Shown: positions 5,986 to 14,573 of the stretch, one piece after another | Numbering within the stretch: the stretch's first letter is position 1 | Layout: each line of letters opens with the position of its first letter | Assembly: GCA_002306745.1 (NCBI GenBank) | Contig: DBSW01000021.1 | Location: 16,152-31,151, forward strand | DNA: 15,000 nucleotides | Reading direction: 5' to 3' | Origin: Dehalococcoidia bacterium UBA1332 | Lineage (GTDB): Bacteria > Chloroflexota > Dehalococcoidia > Lucifugimonadales > Lucifugimonadaceae | The notes under the pieces: model-generated | What the model was told of the DNA's origin: nothing | What the model saw: the letters and a program-made list of their open reading frames with translations, nothing else | The model's database searches: none | Made by a program: the position numbers and the translations under genes

Positions 5986-6597
5986 TTGATAAAGCAGTTC
6001 CATTATGACAGCGACATGGCGGGTGGCTCCCTCATGGTGAGAGAAAGCCGTATCGTTGCTGGTTTGCTAATGGACGGCGTAACACCTGAACAGTGGGATG
6101 AAGCAATTCGTGTAGAGAACGTGTTGCAAAAACGCACGCCAGCGTCAGCAAAGCGAAATGCCACGGCGATTCGCAAACGACTTGAGCGTCTGGAGCCGGA
6201 GTTCTGGCGAGCGTTGAGAGATGGTGATGACGAGCTGGCCACACAGGTGGCCTTTTGTGGTGCGCTGGAGCGGAATCTTTTGTTGGTGGAGTTTATGGAG
6301 ACGGTACTTCGTGATGCCTACATGTCGAGAGCTGAGCATCTCGATGCGTTTGTTTGGGCGGATTTTCTCGAAGACCGGTCGCATAGAGATCCAGCTATTT
6401 GTGACTGGAAGGAATCCACGAAAAAGAAAATGGGGCAGGTGGTGTTTCGTATGCTTGCCGAGGTTGGGTACCTGAAGAGTACACGAAAGCTTGAACTACA
6501 GCATGTTGTGGTAAGGCCTGAAGTCAAAACCATGCTCGAAGAGCATTACAAACAGAGAATTAAAAAGTGCATGGAAGTGTCGGCATGGACGCGATAA
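5986..6597 (+). CDS. brxA: BREX protein BrxA (DUF1819 family), 203 aa
   Basis: The N-terminal pattern FHYDSDMAGGSLMVRESRIVAGLLMDG, then a region ending in NVLQKRTPASAKRNATAIRKRLE, is characteristic of DUF1819/BrxA: a GG-hydrophobic-ES motif followed by an N-LQKR-T-KR stretch. The rest is helical, and the length matches the family (about 200 aa). BrxA is a small helical DNA-binding protein of BREX whose exact step is unsettled. The start is TTG 5986 (next to a strong ribosome site); ATG 6016 would remove conserved N-terminal residues. Position between brxR and brxB is standard for type 1 BREX. A rare TTG start could hold its level down. Confidence 0.9.
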   Translation: MIKQFHYDSDMAGGSLMVRESRIVAGLLMDGVTPEQWDEAIRVENVLQKRTPASAKRNATAIRKRLERLEPEFWRALRDGDDELATQVAFCGALERNLLLVEFMETVLRDAYMSRAEHLDAFVWADFLEDRSHRDPAICDWKESTKKKMGQVVFRMLAEVGYLKSTRKLELQHVVVRPEVKTMLEEHYKQRIKKCMEVSAWTR

Positions 6598-6604
6598 GTG
6601 CATT

Positions 6605-6609
6605 GGGAG
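6605..6609 (+). promoter_or_regulatory. Ribosome site deciding the brxB start
   Basis: GGGAG at 6605-6609 lies five bases before ATG 6615. The upstream in-frame starts GTG 6567 and ATG 6585 fall inside the end of brxA and lack a comparable site. Confidence 0.55.
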
Positions 6610-6614
6610 CAACT

Positions 6615-7190
6615 ATGGATCAACGACTACATGACCGGCTGAATCAGATACCAGACAAGATTCTGTCCCCAGAGTTTTTGAGTGGGCAGGGACTGGGAAA
6701 TGAAATTGGCTTCTGGATATTTGATTACGAGCCTGAGCAAGAACTTGGGGTTCGAGAGTATATCGAATTCCTTGAGGTTATGTTGGCCAAGAAGCACAGC
6801 CATTTGAAGGTGGTTAACATCAATCTTCTCAAGTGCCTGGTCGGTTATCTTGCCGATCGCAACTTCGTTGATAAAGCCATAGAGATGCAGAAGATCAAAG
6901 GTGATGAGGCCTTGATGAAAGCCTTGAAAGGGCCGCTGCACATGGACAAATTCGCGCCTTACCTGACAGAAAAACATTCCGCTACCGAGCAGGACATCAT
7001 CTTCATTACTGGAGTGGGTTCTGTTTGGCCGTTATTGCGAGCACACAACCTGCTAAACAGCCTTCATTCACTGTTGGGGCATAAGCCTGTCGTCCTGTTT
7101 TATCCCGGCCAATACAACGGCCAGGCAATGAGCCTGTTCGGGAGAATACCCAGCAACAATTACTACAGAGCCTTCAGGTTGGTTCCGTAA
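6615..7190 (+). CDS. brxB: BREX protein BrxB (DUF1788 family), 191 aa
   Basis: The sequence carries the DUF1788 hallmarks: an N-terminal LHDRLNQIPDKILSPEFL stretch, GLGNEIGFWIFDYEPEQEL (about residues 30-48), a central helical part, ITGVGSVWPLLRAHNLLNSL, and the C-terminal VVLFYPGQYNGQAMSLFGR. BrxB is an essential BREX component of unknown biochemistry, thought to work in a complex with other Brx/Pgl proteins. The reading frame is open further upstream into brxA, but ATG 6615 has the best ribosome site and fits the family's usual start. It lies 17 bases after the brxA stop and 45 bases before brxC, with no terminator between. Confidence 0.9.
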   Translation: MDQRLHDRLNQIPDKILSPEFLSGQGLGNEIGFWIFDYEPEQELGVREYIEFLEVMLAKKHSHLKVVNINLLKCLVGYLADRNFVDKAIEMQKIKGDEALMKALKGPLHMDKFAPYLTEKHSATEQDIIFITGVGSVWPLLRAHNLLNSLHSLLGHKPVVLFYPGQYNGQAMSLFGRIPSNNYYRAFRLVP

Positions 7191-7235
7191 GCGATGGCGA
7201 CCAATTAATAAGAATTTCAGGGGAATCAACACACT

Positions 7236-10200
7236 ATGAACATCAAAGAACTCTTTTTTAAGCCACTGGATCGCTCAATTAACGGCGTTGTTAAGGCTGA
7301 CCAGGATGATGATGCCACTGTTTACCAGGAACTGGATGAATATGTGGTGACCAATGAGCTGGAGAAGCATTTTCGGGATTTCTTTCAGTCCTACGGTACC
7401 GATCTCAATGACCCCTCCATCGCTAACCGAGTGGGGGTGTGGATTTCTGGTTTCTTCGGCTCTGGTAAATCGCACTTCCTGAAGACCTTATCCTATATTC
7501 TGGCCAACAAGGTGGCGCGGGATTCAGAAGGTAACGAGCGCAGTGCAGTTGCGTTTTTTGATGAGCACAAGATCCGAGATGCCTTTATCCGTGCAGATAT
7601 TGATAAAGCCGTAAGCGGTCATTCCGATGTCATTCTGTTCAATATTGACAGTAAGGCCAGCTCAAACGATGACGGCAACCCTATCCTTAATGTCTTCCTG
7701 CGAGTGTTCAATGAGCACCAGGGTTTTAGCGGCGATCACCCGCACATCGCGCACATGGAACGCCATTTGGCCCAGAAAGGTGCCTATGAGACCTTCAAGG
7801 CTGCTTTTGAAGAATCCAGCGGTCTGTCATGGACTGAAGAACGTGACGGGTATCAGTTCTACCAGGATGACGTAGAGAAGGCCATTTCCAAGGCGTTGAA
7901 CCTGTCGCCGGATGCTGCCCATAAATGGTTTGAAGAGTCCGAAGAGACGTTCAGCGTATCTGTGGAGAATTTCTGTCACTGGGTTAAAGAGTACCTGGAC
8001 AGTAAAGATCCGAAACACCGGATACTGTTCCTGGTGGATGAAGTCGGTCAGTTTATTGGCAGTAATACTCGCCTGATGCTGACCTTGCAAACCATCACGG
8101 AAAACCTGGGCACCATCTGTAAGGGGCGTGCCTGGATCATAGTAACCTCTCAGGCCGATATGGACGCGGTACTGGGCGAGCTGTCATCTTCCAAGGCCAA
8201 CGATTTCTCCAAGATTGCCGGTCGGTTCAAGACCCGGTTGTCGCTGTCCAGCTCGAATACCGATGAGGTTATCCAGAAGCGTTTGCTGCGCAAAACACCG
8301 GAAGCGGCGGATATGCTCAAGTCCGTGTTCGACCAGAAAGGCGACATTCTGAAGAACCAAATTACCTTCGATCGCTCCGGGCCTACGCTCAAGAACTTTG
8401 ATGGTCCAGATAGCTTCGTCAATAACTATCCTTTTGCGCCATACCACTTCCAGTTGGTTCAGAAGGTTTTTGAGGAGATCCGTAAAGTCGGGGCCACCGG
8501 GGCGCACCTGGCTTACGGTGAGCGGTCTATGCTGGACGCCTTCCAAATGGCCGCCAGCTCCATCGCCAAGGAAGAGGTGGGAGCCCTCGTGCCTATGCAC
8601 CGCTTCTATAGTGCCGTTGAGGGCTTTTTGGATACAGCCGTCAAACGCACCATCGATCAGGCCGGTGAAAATGCCACGCTGGACAGTTTCGATGTTCAGA
8701 TGCTCCGCACATTGTTCATGATCCGCTATGTAGACCTGATCAAAGGAACTCTCGATAACCTGGTCACCCTGTCGATTGAGAAAATCGACGATGACAAGCT
8801 GGCGCTACGCAAACGTATCGAGGAGAGCCTTCAGCGTCTGGAGAAGGAAAGCCTGATCACTCGTAATGGTGATGAGTTCCTGTTCCTGACCAACGAAGAG
8901 CGGGACATTACTCAGAAGATTAAGGCTACTGACGTTGCCAGCTCGGAAGAAAACAAAGAACTGAGCAACCTGATTTTCAAAGACCTTCTGCGAGATACCA
9001 ATAAATACCGGCATCAGCCCAACAAGATGGACTACAGCATTGGCCGGTACCTGGATGGGCATACCCTGGACGGTAAGTATGAAGCTGACCTGAAAGTGGA
9101 AGTGGTGTCACCGCTGGACACTGATTACAGCCAATACTCTGAGGCTGGCTGCATCAACAAAAGCGCAGAGGGCGAAGGTCAAATCCTTATTAAGCTGGGC
9201 GATGATAAGCAGTTCTTCAGTGAACTCCGCACCTGGCTGAAGACCAACAAGTTTATTCGTCTGAACGACGATGGTACCCAAGCGGACATTACCCGTATCT
9301 TGGCTGATCGTGGTCGGGAGAACCAGGAGCGTAAAAAGCGCCTGCGTGCCCGGATGGAAGACATGCTGTTGAAAGCGGAGGTCTACGCTCTTGGTCAGCA
9401 TCTTTCTCTATCTTCATCCAATGCACTTACCAAGCTTGATGAGGCCTGCCGCTACCTTCTGGAGAATACTTACACCAAGCTGAGCTATATCAAGGTCTAC
9501 CAGCAAGACCCTTGGCGCGAGCTTAATGCCGTTCTGACCGTCGATGATATTGGACAAATGGGCCTGTCATTGGAAGGTGAAGAGGGTAATCCAAAGGCAA
9601 CCCGCGATGTTGAGCAATACATCGGGCTTAGGGCGACCGGGACCGAGCGTATCCTGCTTTCAGACATTGTTGAGCGTTTCGCGAAGCGACCGTATGGCTG
9701 GCCAGATGCTGAGATTCTGTTGATTGTTGGCCGTTTGGCTGCGGCTGGCCGGATCTCGTTCCAGCTTGGGGGTGGAACGCTGCCTGTCAGGGAGGCGCTG
9801 GAGCCTCTCCAGAATACACGCCGTCGTCGCGAAGTCTCAATTATCAAGAAACGCCAAACGGATGAAGCAGTGCTGAAGCAGGCGCGTAACCTGACTCAAG
9901 ACCTGTTCTCTTCGATGGGACCGGCCACCGAGAAGGAGTTGTTTGAGTTTTACACCCAGCACTTCAGCAAGTGGCTGGCCAATCTCAAATCCTACAAAAG
10001 CAAAACCGATGTGGGCCGTTTTCCAGGAAAGACAGTGATTGAGCAGTCAATCCTGACTCTGGAGCGCTTGCTTAGCAACGATGATAGCTTCGATTTCTTC
10101 AAGCAGGTCGTGGATAAGAAGGATGATTACCTCGATCTGGAGGAGGATTACCGGGACATCCACGAATTCTTCAGTAACCAGATCCACACCTGGCAGCAGC

Positions 10201-10895
10201 TTCAGCAGGCACTTCGTCACTTTGATAAGAACCGTCAGGCGTTGGAGAAGGACGCGGAAGCCAGTAAGGCTTTGTCGGAACTGCAATCTATCGAATCAGC
10301 AGATGCGCCTTACGGGATGTTGCACAAGGTCGCTTCTCTGGTCAGCGCAGTAGAAACCGTCAACGAACGTCTGCTAACTGAAAAGCGAACCCATGCCATT
10401 GAGCGAGTGGACGACAAAATCAAACAGCTTGAAGGTGAGATCGCCAAGAGTGGTATTGGCTCACCTGAGCTGAGCAACCGGCTACTTCGTCCACTGCAAC
10501 TGGTCAAATCAGATTTGGAAACGGAAACCAGTATTGCTGGTATCTACATGCTGCAAACCGAAACAGCCACTGAACGCTTTGATGATGGCCTGTATGAGCT
10601 TGAGCGAGCGGTTCAGGCAGAGATTGAGCGCCGCGCCAAGGCAGAACAGGCAGCGAAAGCTCAGCAAACTAACCCAACCGGTGCAGATACGTCCACACCG
10701 GTCCCGAATACAAAGCCAGAGCCACCCGTTGCTAAGCCTAAACCTGTTGTCGAGGTGAATGTGTCCAGCGTCTACAACAAGACCTGTGAAGGCGTGTACT
10801 TGGAAACTGAAGAATCCATCGACCAGTTTGTGGAAGCCCTCAAAGCTGAGTTGAAGAGCATTGTTCGCAATGAAAAGCGCGTGCGTATTCGCTAA
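7236..10895 (+). CDS. brxC: BREX ATPase BrxC, 1219 aa
   Basis: This is a large P-loop ATPase of the BrxC/PglY (DUF6079-like, AAA+-type) group. The N-terminus MNIKELFFKPLDRSINGVVK is typical of BrxC. Walker A is GFFGSGKS (residues 72-79), followed by HFLKTL. Walker B is ILFLVDEV (263-270, with D268 and E269), then GQFIGSN. A sensor-like segment WIIVTSQADMDAVLG follows near residue 300. The remainder is largely helical, with coiled-coil-like stretches between about 1000 and 1130, a proline-rich linker (about 1132-1171) and a conserved C-terminal segment ending in VRNEKRVRIR. Length is normal for the family (about 1200 aa). AGGGGAA precedes the ATG by a good distance. ATP hydrolysis is probably required for phage restriction. 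The brxC stop overlaps the ribosome site of pglX. Confidence 0.95.
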   Translation: MNIKELFFKPLDRSINGVVKADQDDDATVYQELDEYVVTNELEKHFRDFFQSYGTDLNDPSIANRVGVWISGFFGSGKSHFLKTLSYILANKVARDSEGNERSAVAFFDEHKIRDAFIRADIDKAVSGHSDVILFNIDSKASSNDDGNPILNVFLRVFNEHQGFSGDHPHIAHMERHLAQKGAYETFKAAFEESSGLSWTEERDGYQFYQDDVEKAISKALNLSPDAAHKWFEESEETFSVSVENFCHWVKEYLDSKDPKHRILFLVDEVGQFIGSNTRLMLTLQTITENLGTICKGRAWIIVTSQADMDAVLGELSSSKANDFSKIAGRFKTRLSLSSSNTDEVIQKRLLRKTPEAADMLKSVFDQKGDILKNQITFDRSGPTLKNFDGPDSFVNNYPFAPYHFQLVQKVFEEIRKVGATGAHLAYGERSMLDAFQMAASSIAKEEVGALVPMHRFYSAVEGFLDTAVKRTIDQAGENATLDSFDVQMLRTLFMIRYVDLIKGTLDNLVTLSIEKIDDDKLALRKRIEESLQRLEKESLITRNGDEFLFLTNEERDITQKIKATDVASSEENKELSNLIFKDLLRDTNKYRHQPNKMDYSIGRYLDGHTLDGKYEADLKVEVVSPLDTDYSQYSEAGCINKSAEGEGQILIKLGDDKQFFSELRTWLKTNKFIRLNDDGTQADITRILADRGRENQERKKRLRARMEDMLLKAEVYALGQHLSLSSSNALTKLDEACRYLLENTYTKLSYIKVYQQDPWRELNAVLTVDDIGQMGLSLEGEEGNPKATRDVEQYIGLRATGTERILLSDIVERFAKRPYGWPDAEILLIVGRLAAAGRISFQLGGGTLPVREALEPLQNTRRRREVSIIKKRQTDEAVLKQARNLTQDLFSSMGPATEKELFEFYTQHFSKWLANLKSYKSKTDVGRFPGKTVIEQSILTLERLLSNDDSFDFFKQVVDKKDDYLDLEEDYRDIHEFFSNQIHTWQQLQQALRHFDKNRQALEKDAEASKALSELQSIESADAPYGMLHKVASLVSAVETVNERLLTEKRTHAIERVDDKIKQLEGEIAKSGIGSPELSNRLLRPLQLVKSDLETETSIAGIYMLQTETATERFDDGLYELERAVQAEIERRAKAEQAAKAQQTNPTGADTSTPVPNTKPEPPVAKPKPVVEVNVSSVYNKTCEGVYLETEESIDQFVEALKAELKSIVRNEKRVRIR

Positions 10896-10907
10896 GGAAG
10901 TAATCAC

Positions 10908-13900
10908 ATGAACACAAACAACGTAAAAAAATACGCACCTAAAGCCCGTAAAGCCTTCATTGAGGCCATGAGTAAACAGGCAGCGAAATATGGGATTACC
11001 AAAAAGAAAATCGAGCCAGCGGAGCAGAAGGGCGACCTGGTTCTGATTGGTGATAGACCGTTTCCGGCTTCGGTTATCAAACCTCGTGAACGCTTGGTAA
11101 AGCGCATTGAGCAGCAAGGCTTCGACCAGGTAATGGAGCATGTGGCCTATAGCTGGTTTAACCGTCTATGCGCAATTCGCTACATGGAACGCAAAGGGTT
11201 CCTTGACCACGGGCGTCGGGTATTGAGCGCGACTGACGGCAGTGCCGGTGTGCCCCAAATACTGGAAGAGTGTCTGGATGTCGAGTTGCCCGGCCTGGAC
11301 CAGGCCAAGGTTAGAGAACTGAAGCTTGATGGCACCAAAGACGAAGAGCTTTACCGTGAGCTGTTGCTGGCCCAGTGTCATGCCTTGCACCAAGCAATGC
11401 CATTTCTGTTTGAGGCGGTAGCAGATGAATCCGAGCTGCTGTTGCCAGAGAATCTGACCAAGACCGACTCATTGATTCGTGACCTTGTTGCCAGTGTTCC
11501 TGATGAAGACTGGGAGCACATTGAGATTATTGGCTGGCTCTACCAGTTTTATATTTCCGAGAAGAAGGATCAGGTTATGGGCAAGGTCGTGAAGAGCGAG
11601 GATATTCCAGCCGCGACACAGCTTTTCACGCCTAATTGGATTGTTCAGTACTTGGTTCAGAATTCGGTTGGTCGCCAGTGGCTTCAGACGTATCCCGATT
11701 CTCCACTCAAGGAGAAAATGCCGTACTACATCGAACCTGCTGAGCAAACGTCTGAAGTGCAGGCACAACTTTCGTCATTGATTCCAAAAGAACTCAAGCC
11801 GGAAACACTGTCCTGTATTGACCCAGCAGTCGGTAGCGGTCATCTGCTAATCGAAGCGTACAAGGTATTCAAAGCCATCTACGAAGAAAGGGGCTATCGA
11901 ACTCGCGATATTCCGCAGCTTATTCTCGAAAACAATCTTTTTGGCCTTGATATTGATGACCGTGCCGGACAATTGGCCGGGTTCGCGTTGATGATGCTGG
12001 CGAGAGAGGACGATCGACGAATCTTCAGTCGCAATATAAGACTCAATGTTTTGTCATTACAGGAAAGCTCCAATGTAAATCTGCCTTCTATATGGAGGTC
12101 ATTGAACTTGACCGGAGAATGGCAGAGTGGCACATCGCAAGGACTATTTGAAGAAGAGCAGCAGGACCTGAGTGCTTTTGCAGCAGATAACCGCTACCAG
12201 TTGCTTCAGAAAACATTAGAACGATTCAAACAGGCTAAGACCTTCGGTTCCTTAATTGATGTTCCTAATGAGGACTATCAGAGTCTGAAGAAGCTTTTCA
12301 CTACCCTTTGCGAATTGGAGGGTGCGGGCGACTCAATGCAAAAGGCAGCGGCAGCACAATTGATGCCCTATGTTTATCAGGCTGTTTTGTTGGCGCAACG
12401 ATATGATGCAGTTGTTGCTAATCCCCCATATATGGGGAATAGAAAAATGAATAAGTTGCTCAAAGATTTTGTGAGCAACAGTTATCCCACATCCAAGACA
12501 GATATGTTCTCTGTTTTCATGGAGCGTGCATTTGGACTGTTAAAAGATAATGGTTATAACTCACAAATTAATATGCAGTCATGGATGTTTCTTTCTAGTT
12601 ATTCTGGGTTGCGTGACCATCTTATTAATTTACATACAATAGAAACGATGGCGCATTTTGGCCCTAGAGCTTTCTCTCAAATTTCCGGTGAGGTTGTCCA
12701 AACAACAGCGTGGACAATAAGGAAACATCATATAGAGAGTTATAAGGCCAAGTACTACCGCCTATTGGAAGGAGGAGAACAGCAGAAGGCCAAAGATTTA
12801 CTGAGTAGGAAAAATGAATATGTTGTGTCATCCGAGGTATATAAAAGTATACCTGGAAGCCCGCTCGCTTACTGGGTATCTGATACTGTAAGACGAGCGT
12901 TTGATTTATACCCTGCTTTATCAACATTTGCAAAACCAAGGCAAGGACTAGCTACTTCGGATAATGATAGATTTTTACGTTTATGGCATGAGGTTTCTTT
13001 AGGAAACGCATGTCTTGATGCGAAAAGCAGAGACGAAGCAAAACTATCTGAAAAAAAATGGTTCCCATGTCAAAAAGGAGGGGGATACAGGCGGTGGTAT
13101 GGAAATCATGAGTATTTTGTGAATTGGGGTGATGATGGAAGAGAACTTCTTGATTATGCAGCTAAATTGTATGGCTCTCCAACACGAACAATAAAGAACA
13201 TTCAGTTCTATTTTCGTGATGGATTAACATGGTCCACACTATCTTCGGCGGGAATGACAATGAGATATTCGCCGAGCGGATTTATTTCAGAAACAAAAGG
13301 AGCTGTTTGTTTCTTTGATAGTGAAAATGAAAAACTAAAGACACTGGCCGTTCTTAACTCCAATATCGTAGATCCTCTGATATTAACGATGAGTCCAACA
13401 TTGGACTTCCATGAGGGGCCTGTTGGTCTAATTCCTATAAACAGGAATATCGACGAATCTGTGATTTCGTTGTCTGAAGAGTGCGTGGCTATTGCCAAGG
13501 ATGATTGGGATTCAAAAGAAACATCTTGGGATTTCAAAAGGCATCAACTGTCTTCGTATCAGGGGGCGGTCGAGGTTGCAATCAAAGACATTTTGGATCG
13601 AGCAAGAGATAAAACAGGTAGAGTAAAAGAGTGTGAGGAAAGGATTAATGAGATCGTTATAAATTCATACGGTCTTAATAAAGAAATAAGTCCTTATGTC
13701 TCAGCTTCGGCTATTACCTTGGATAATAATATTCACTTTGCCTACTCTAGTATTTTAGAGGAAACAGATAAGGTTAAGGCTTACATAAGCGATTTGTTTG
13801 CAGAGTTCATTTCCTATTCGATTGGAGTTATGTTTGGACGATATTCTCTGGATGTGAACGGACTTGTTTATGCACACTCCGGAAATGTGGGTTTTTCTGA

Positions 13901-14573
13901 TTTGGTAAAAGAAGGGAAATATGAGACTTTTCCCGTAGACGATGACGGCATTATTCCGTTAACTGATCAAGAATGGTTCCCTGATGATGCAACCAATCGA
14001 TTCCGTGATTTTGTCAATGTCGTTTGGGGAGAATACCACCTTCAAGAAAACCTCGACTTCGTAGCCGATTCTCTCTGCCTGCACGCTATCAAACCGAAGA
14101 AATCCGAATCGTCGATAGATACGATTCGTCGGTACCTGTCTACCCAGTTCTATAAAGACCACCTAAAGACCTACAAAAAACGACCAATTTACTGGCTGTT
14201 CAGCTCTGGCAAGCAAAAGGCTTTCGAGTGCCTGGTTTATCTGCACCGGTATAACGAAGGTACGCTGGCGCGTATGCGTACTGAGTACGTCATTCCCCTG
14301 ACAGCGAAGATGGCGGCTTATGCTCAAAAGCTGGAGAACGACAAAGAAGCCAGTGGATCGGCAGCGGAGGTGAAGCGGCTTGAAAAAGAAATTGCCCAAC
14401 TGCACAAGCAGCAGGCTGAGCTGAGTGAGTTCGATGAGAAGTTGCGCCATTATGCTGACCAGAGAATAAGCCTGGATCTGGATGATGGCGTAAAGGCCAA
14501 CTACGGCAAATTTGGTGATTTGCTGGCAGAAGTGAAAGCCATTACCGGCGAGGCTCCGGAGGCTCTGTCATGA
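10908..14573 (+). CDS. pglX: BREX adenine-specific DNA methyltransferase PglX, 1221 aa
   Basis: The sequence shows an N6-adenine methyltransferase with ATQLFTPNWIVQYLV (residues 236-250), the SAM-binding motif I DPAVGSGHLL (305-314), FGLDIDDRAGQLAGFALMM (345-363), and the catalytic motif IV NPPY (505-508). From about residue 510 to 1025 is the region expected to recognise the target sequence, followed by a conserved C-terminal part with a coiled-coil stretch (about 1135-1180). Length matches type 1 BREX PglX. It methylates adenine in a short non-palindromic motif, marking self DNA; the motif cannot be predicted from sequence. The region 12400-13985 is much more AT-rich than either end, suggesting replacement of the recognition domain. 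The frame is intact. Runs of A7 (10925-10931) and A8 (13051-13058) are present. AAGGAAG precedes ATG 10908. The stop overlaps pglZ as ATGA. Confidence 0.95.
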   Translation: MNTNNVKKYAPKARKAFIEAMSKQAAKYGITKKKIEPAEQKGDLVLIGDRPFPASVIKPRERLVKRIEQQGFDQVMEHVAYSWFNRLCAIRYMERKGFLDHGRRVLSATDGSAGVPQILEECLDVELPGLDQAKVRELKLDGTKDEELYRELLLAQCHALHQAMPFLFEAVADESELLLPENLTKTDSLIRDLVASVPDEDWEHIEIIGWLYQFYISEKKDQVMGKVVKSEDIPAATQLFTPNWIVQYLVQNSVGRQWLQTYPDSPLKEKMPYYIEPAEQTSEVQAQLSSLIPKELKPETLSCIDPAVGSGHLLIEAYKVFKAIYEERGYRTRDIPQLILENNLFGLDIDDRAGQLAGFALMMLAREDDRRIFSRNIRLNVLSLQESSNVNLPSIWRSLNLTGEWQSGTSQGLFEEEQQDLSAFAADNRYQLLQKTLERFKQAKTFGSLIDVPNEDYQSLKKLFTTLCELEGAGDSMQKAAAAQLMPYVYQAVLLAQRYDAVVANPPYMGNRKMNKLLKDFVSNSYPTSKTDMFSVFMERAFGLLKDNGYNSQINMQSWMFLSSYSGLRDHLINLHTIETMAHFGPRAFSQISGEVVQTTAWTIRKHHIESYKAKYYRLLEGGEQQKAKDLLSRKNEYVVSSEVYKSIPGSPLAYWVSDTVRRAFDLYPALSTFAKPRQGLATSDNDRFLRLWHEVSLGNACLDAKSRDEAKLSEKKWFPCQKGGGYRRWYGNHEYFVNWGDDGRELLDYAAKLYGSPTRTIKNIQFYFRDGLTWSTLSSAGMTMRYSPSGFISETKGAVCFFDSENEKLKTLAVLNSNIVDPLILTMSPTLDFHEGPVGLIPINRNIDESVISLSEECVAIAKDDWDSKETSWDFKRHQLSSYQGAVEVAIKDILDRARDKTGRVKECEERINEIVINSYGLNKEISPYVSASAITLDNNIHFAYSSILEETDKVKAYISDLFAEFISYSIGVMFGRYSLDVNGLVYAHSGNVGFSDLVKEGKYETFPVDDDGIIPLTDQEWFPDDATNRFRDFVNVVWGEYHLQENLDFVADSLCLHAIKPKKSESSIDTIRRYLSTQFYKDHLKTYKKRPIYWLFSSGKQKAFECLVYLHRYNEGTLARMRTEYVIPLTAKMAAYAQKLENDKEASGSAAEVKRLEKEIAQLHKQQAELSEFDEKLRHYADQRISLDLDDGVKANYGKFGDLLAEVKAITGEAPEALS
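12400..13985 (+). other. AT-rich mosaic segment inside pglX (putative recognition domain)
   Basis: Hand counts of 60-base rows give about 27% GC (row 12541), 37% (13141), 33% (13681) and 38% (13861), against about 52% in rows 11101 and 14341 of the same gene. Codon choice changes in parallel (many AAA, ATA, TTA, AGA codons). The change begins close to the NPPY motif and ends near residue 1025. Boundaries are judged by eye to within about 50 bases. The simplest reading is recombination that swapped the target-recognition domain. Confidence 0.7.

Noticed and set aside
8184..8600. 138-codon open frame on the - strand inside brxC
   Set aside because: Antisense to the conserved BrxC ATPase region; no family resemblance.
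10509..11141. 210-codon open frame on the - strand spanning the end of brxC and start of pglX
   Set aside because: It lies opposite two well-supported genes, has no ribosome site or recognisable domain, and its composition (rich in L, F, H, C) is that of an antisense shadow.
12400..13985. Insertion element or pseudogene decay as the cause of the AT-rich part of pglX
   Set aside because: The reading frame is continuous and the total PglX length is normal, so a homologous replacement fits better than an insertion.
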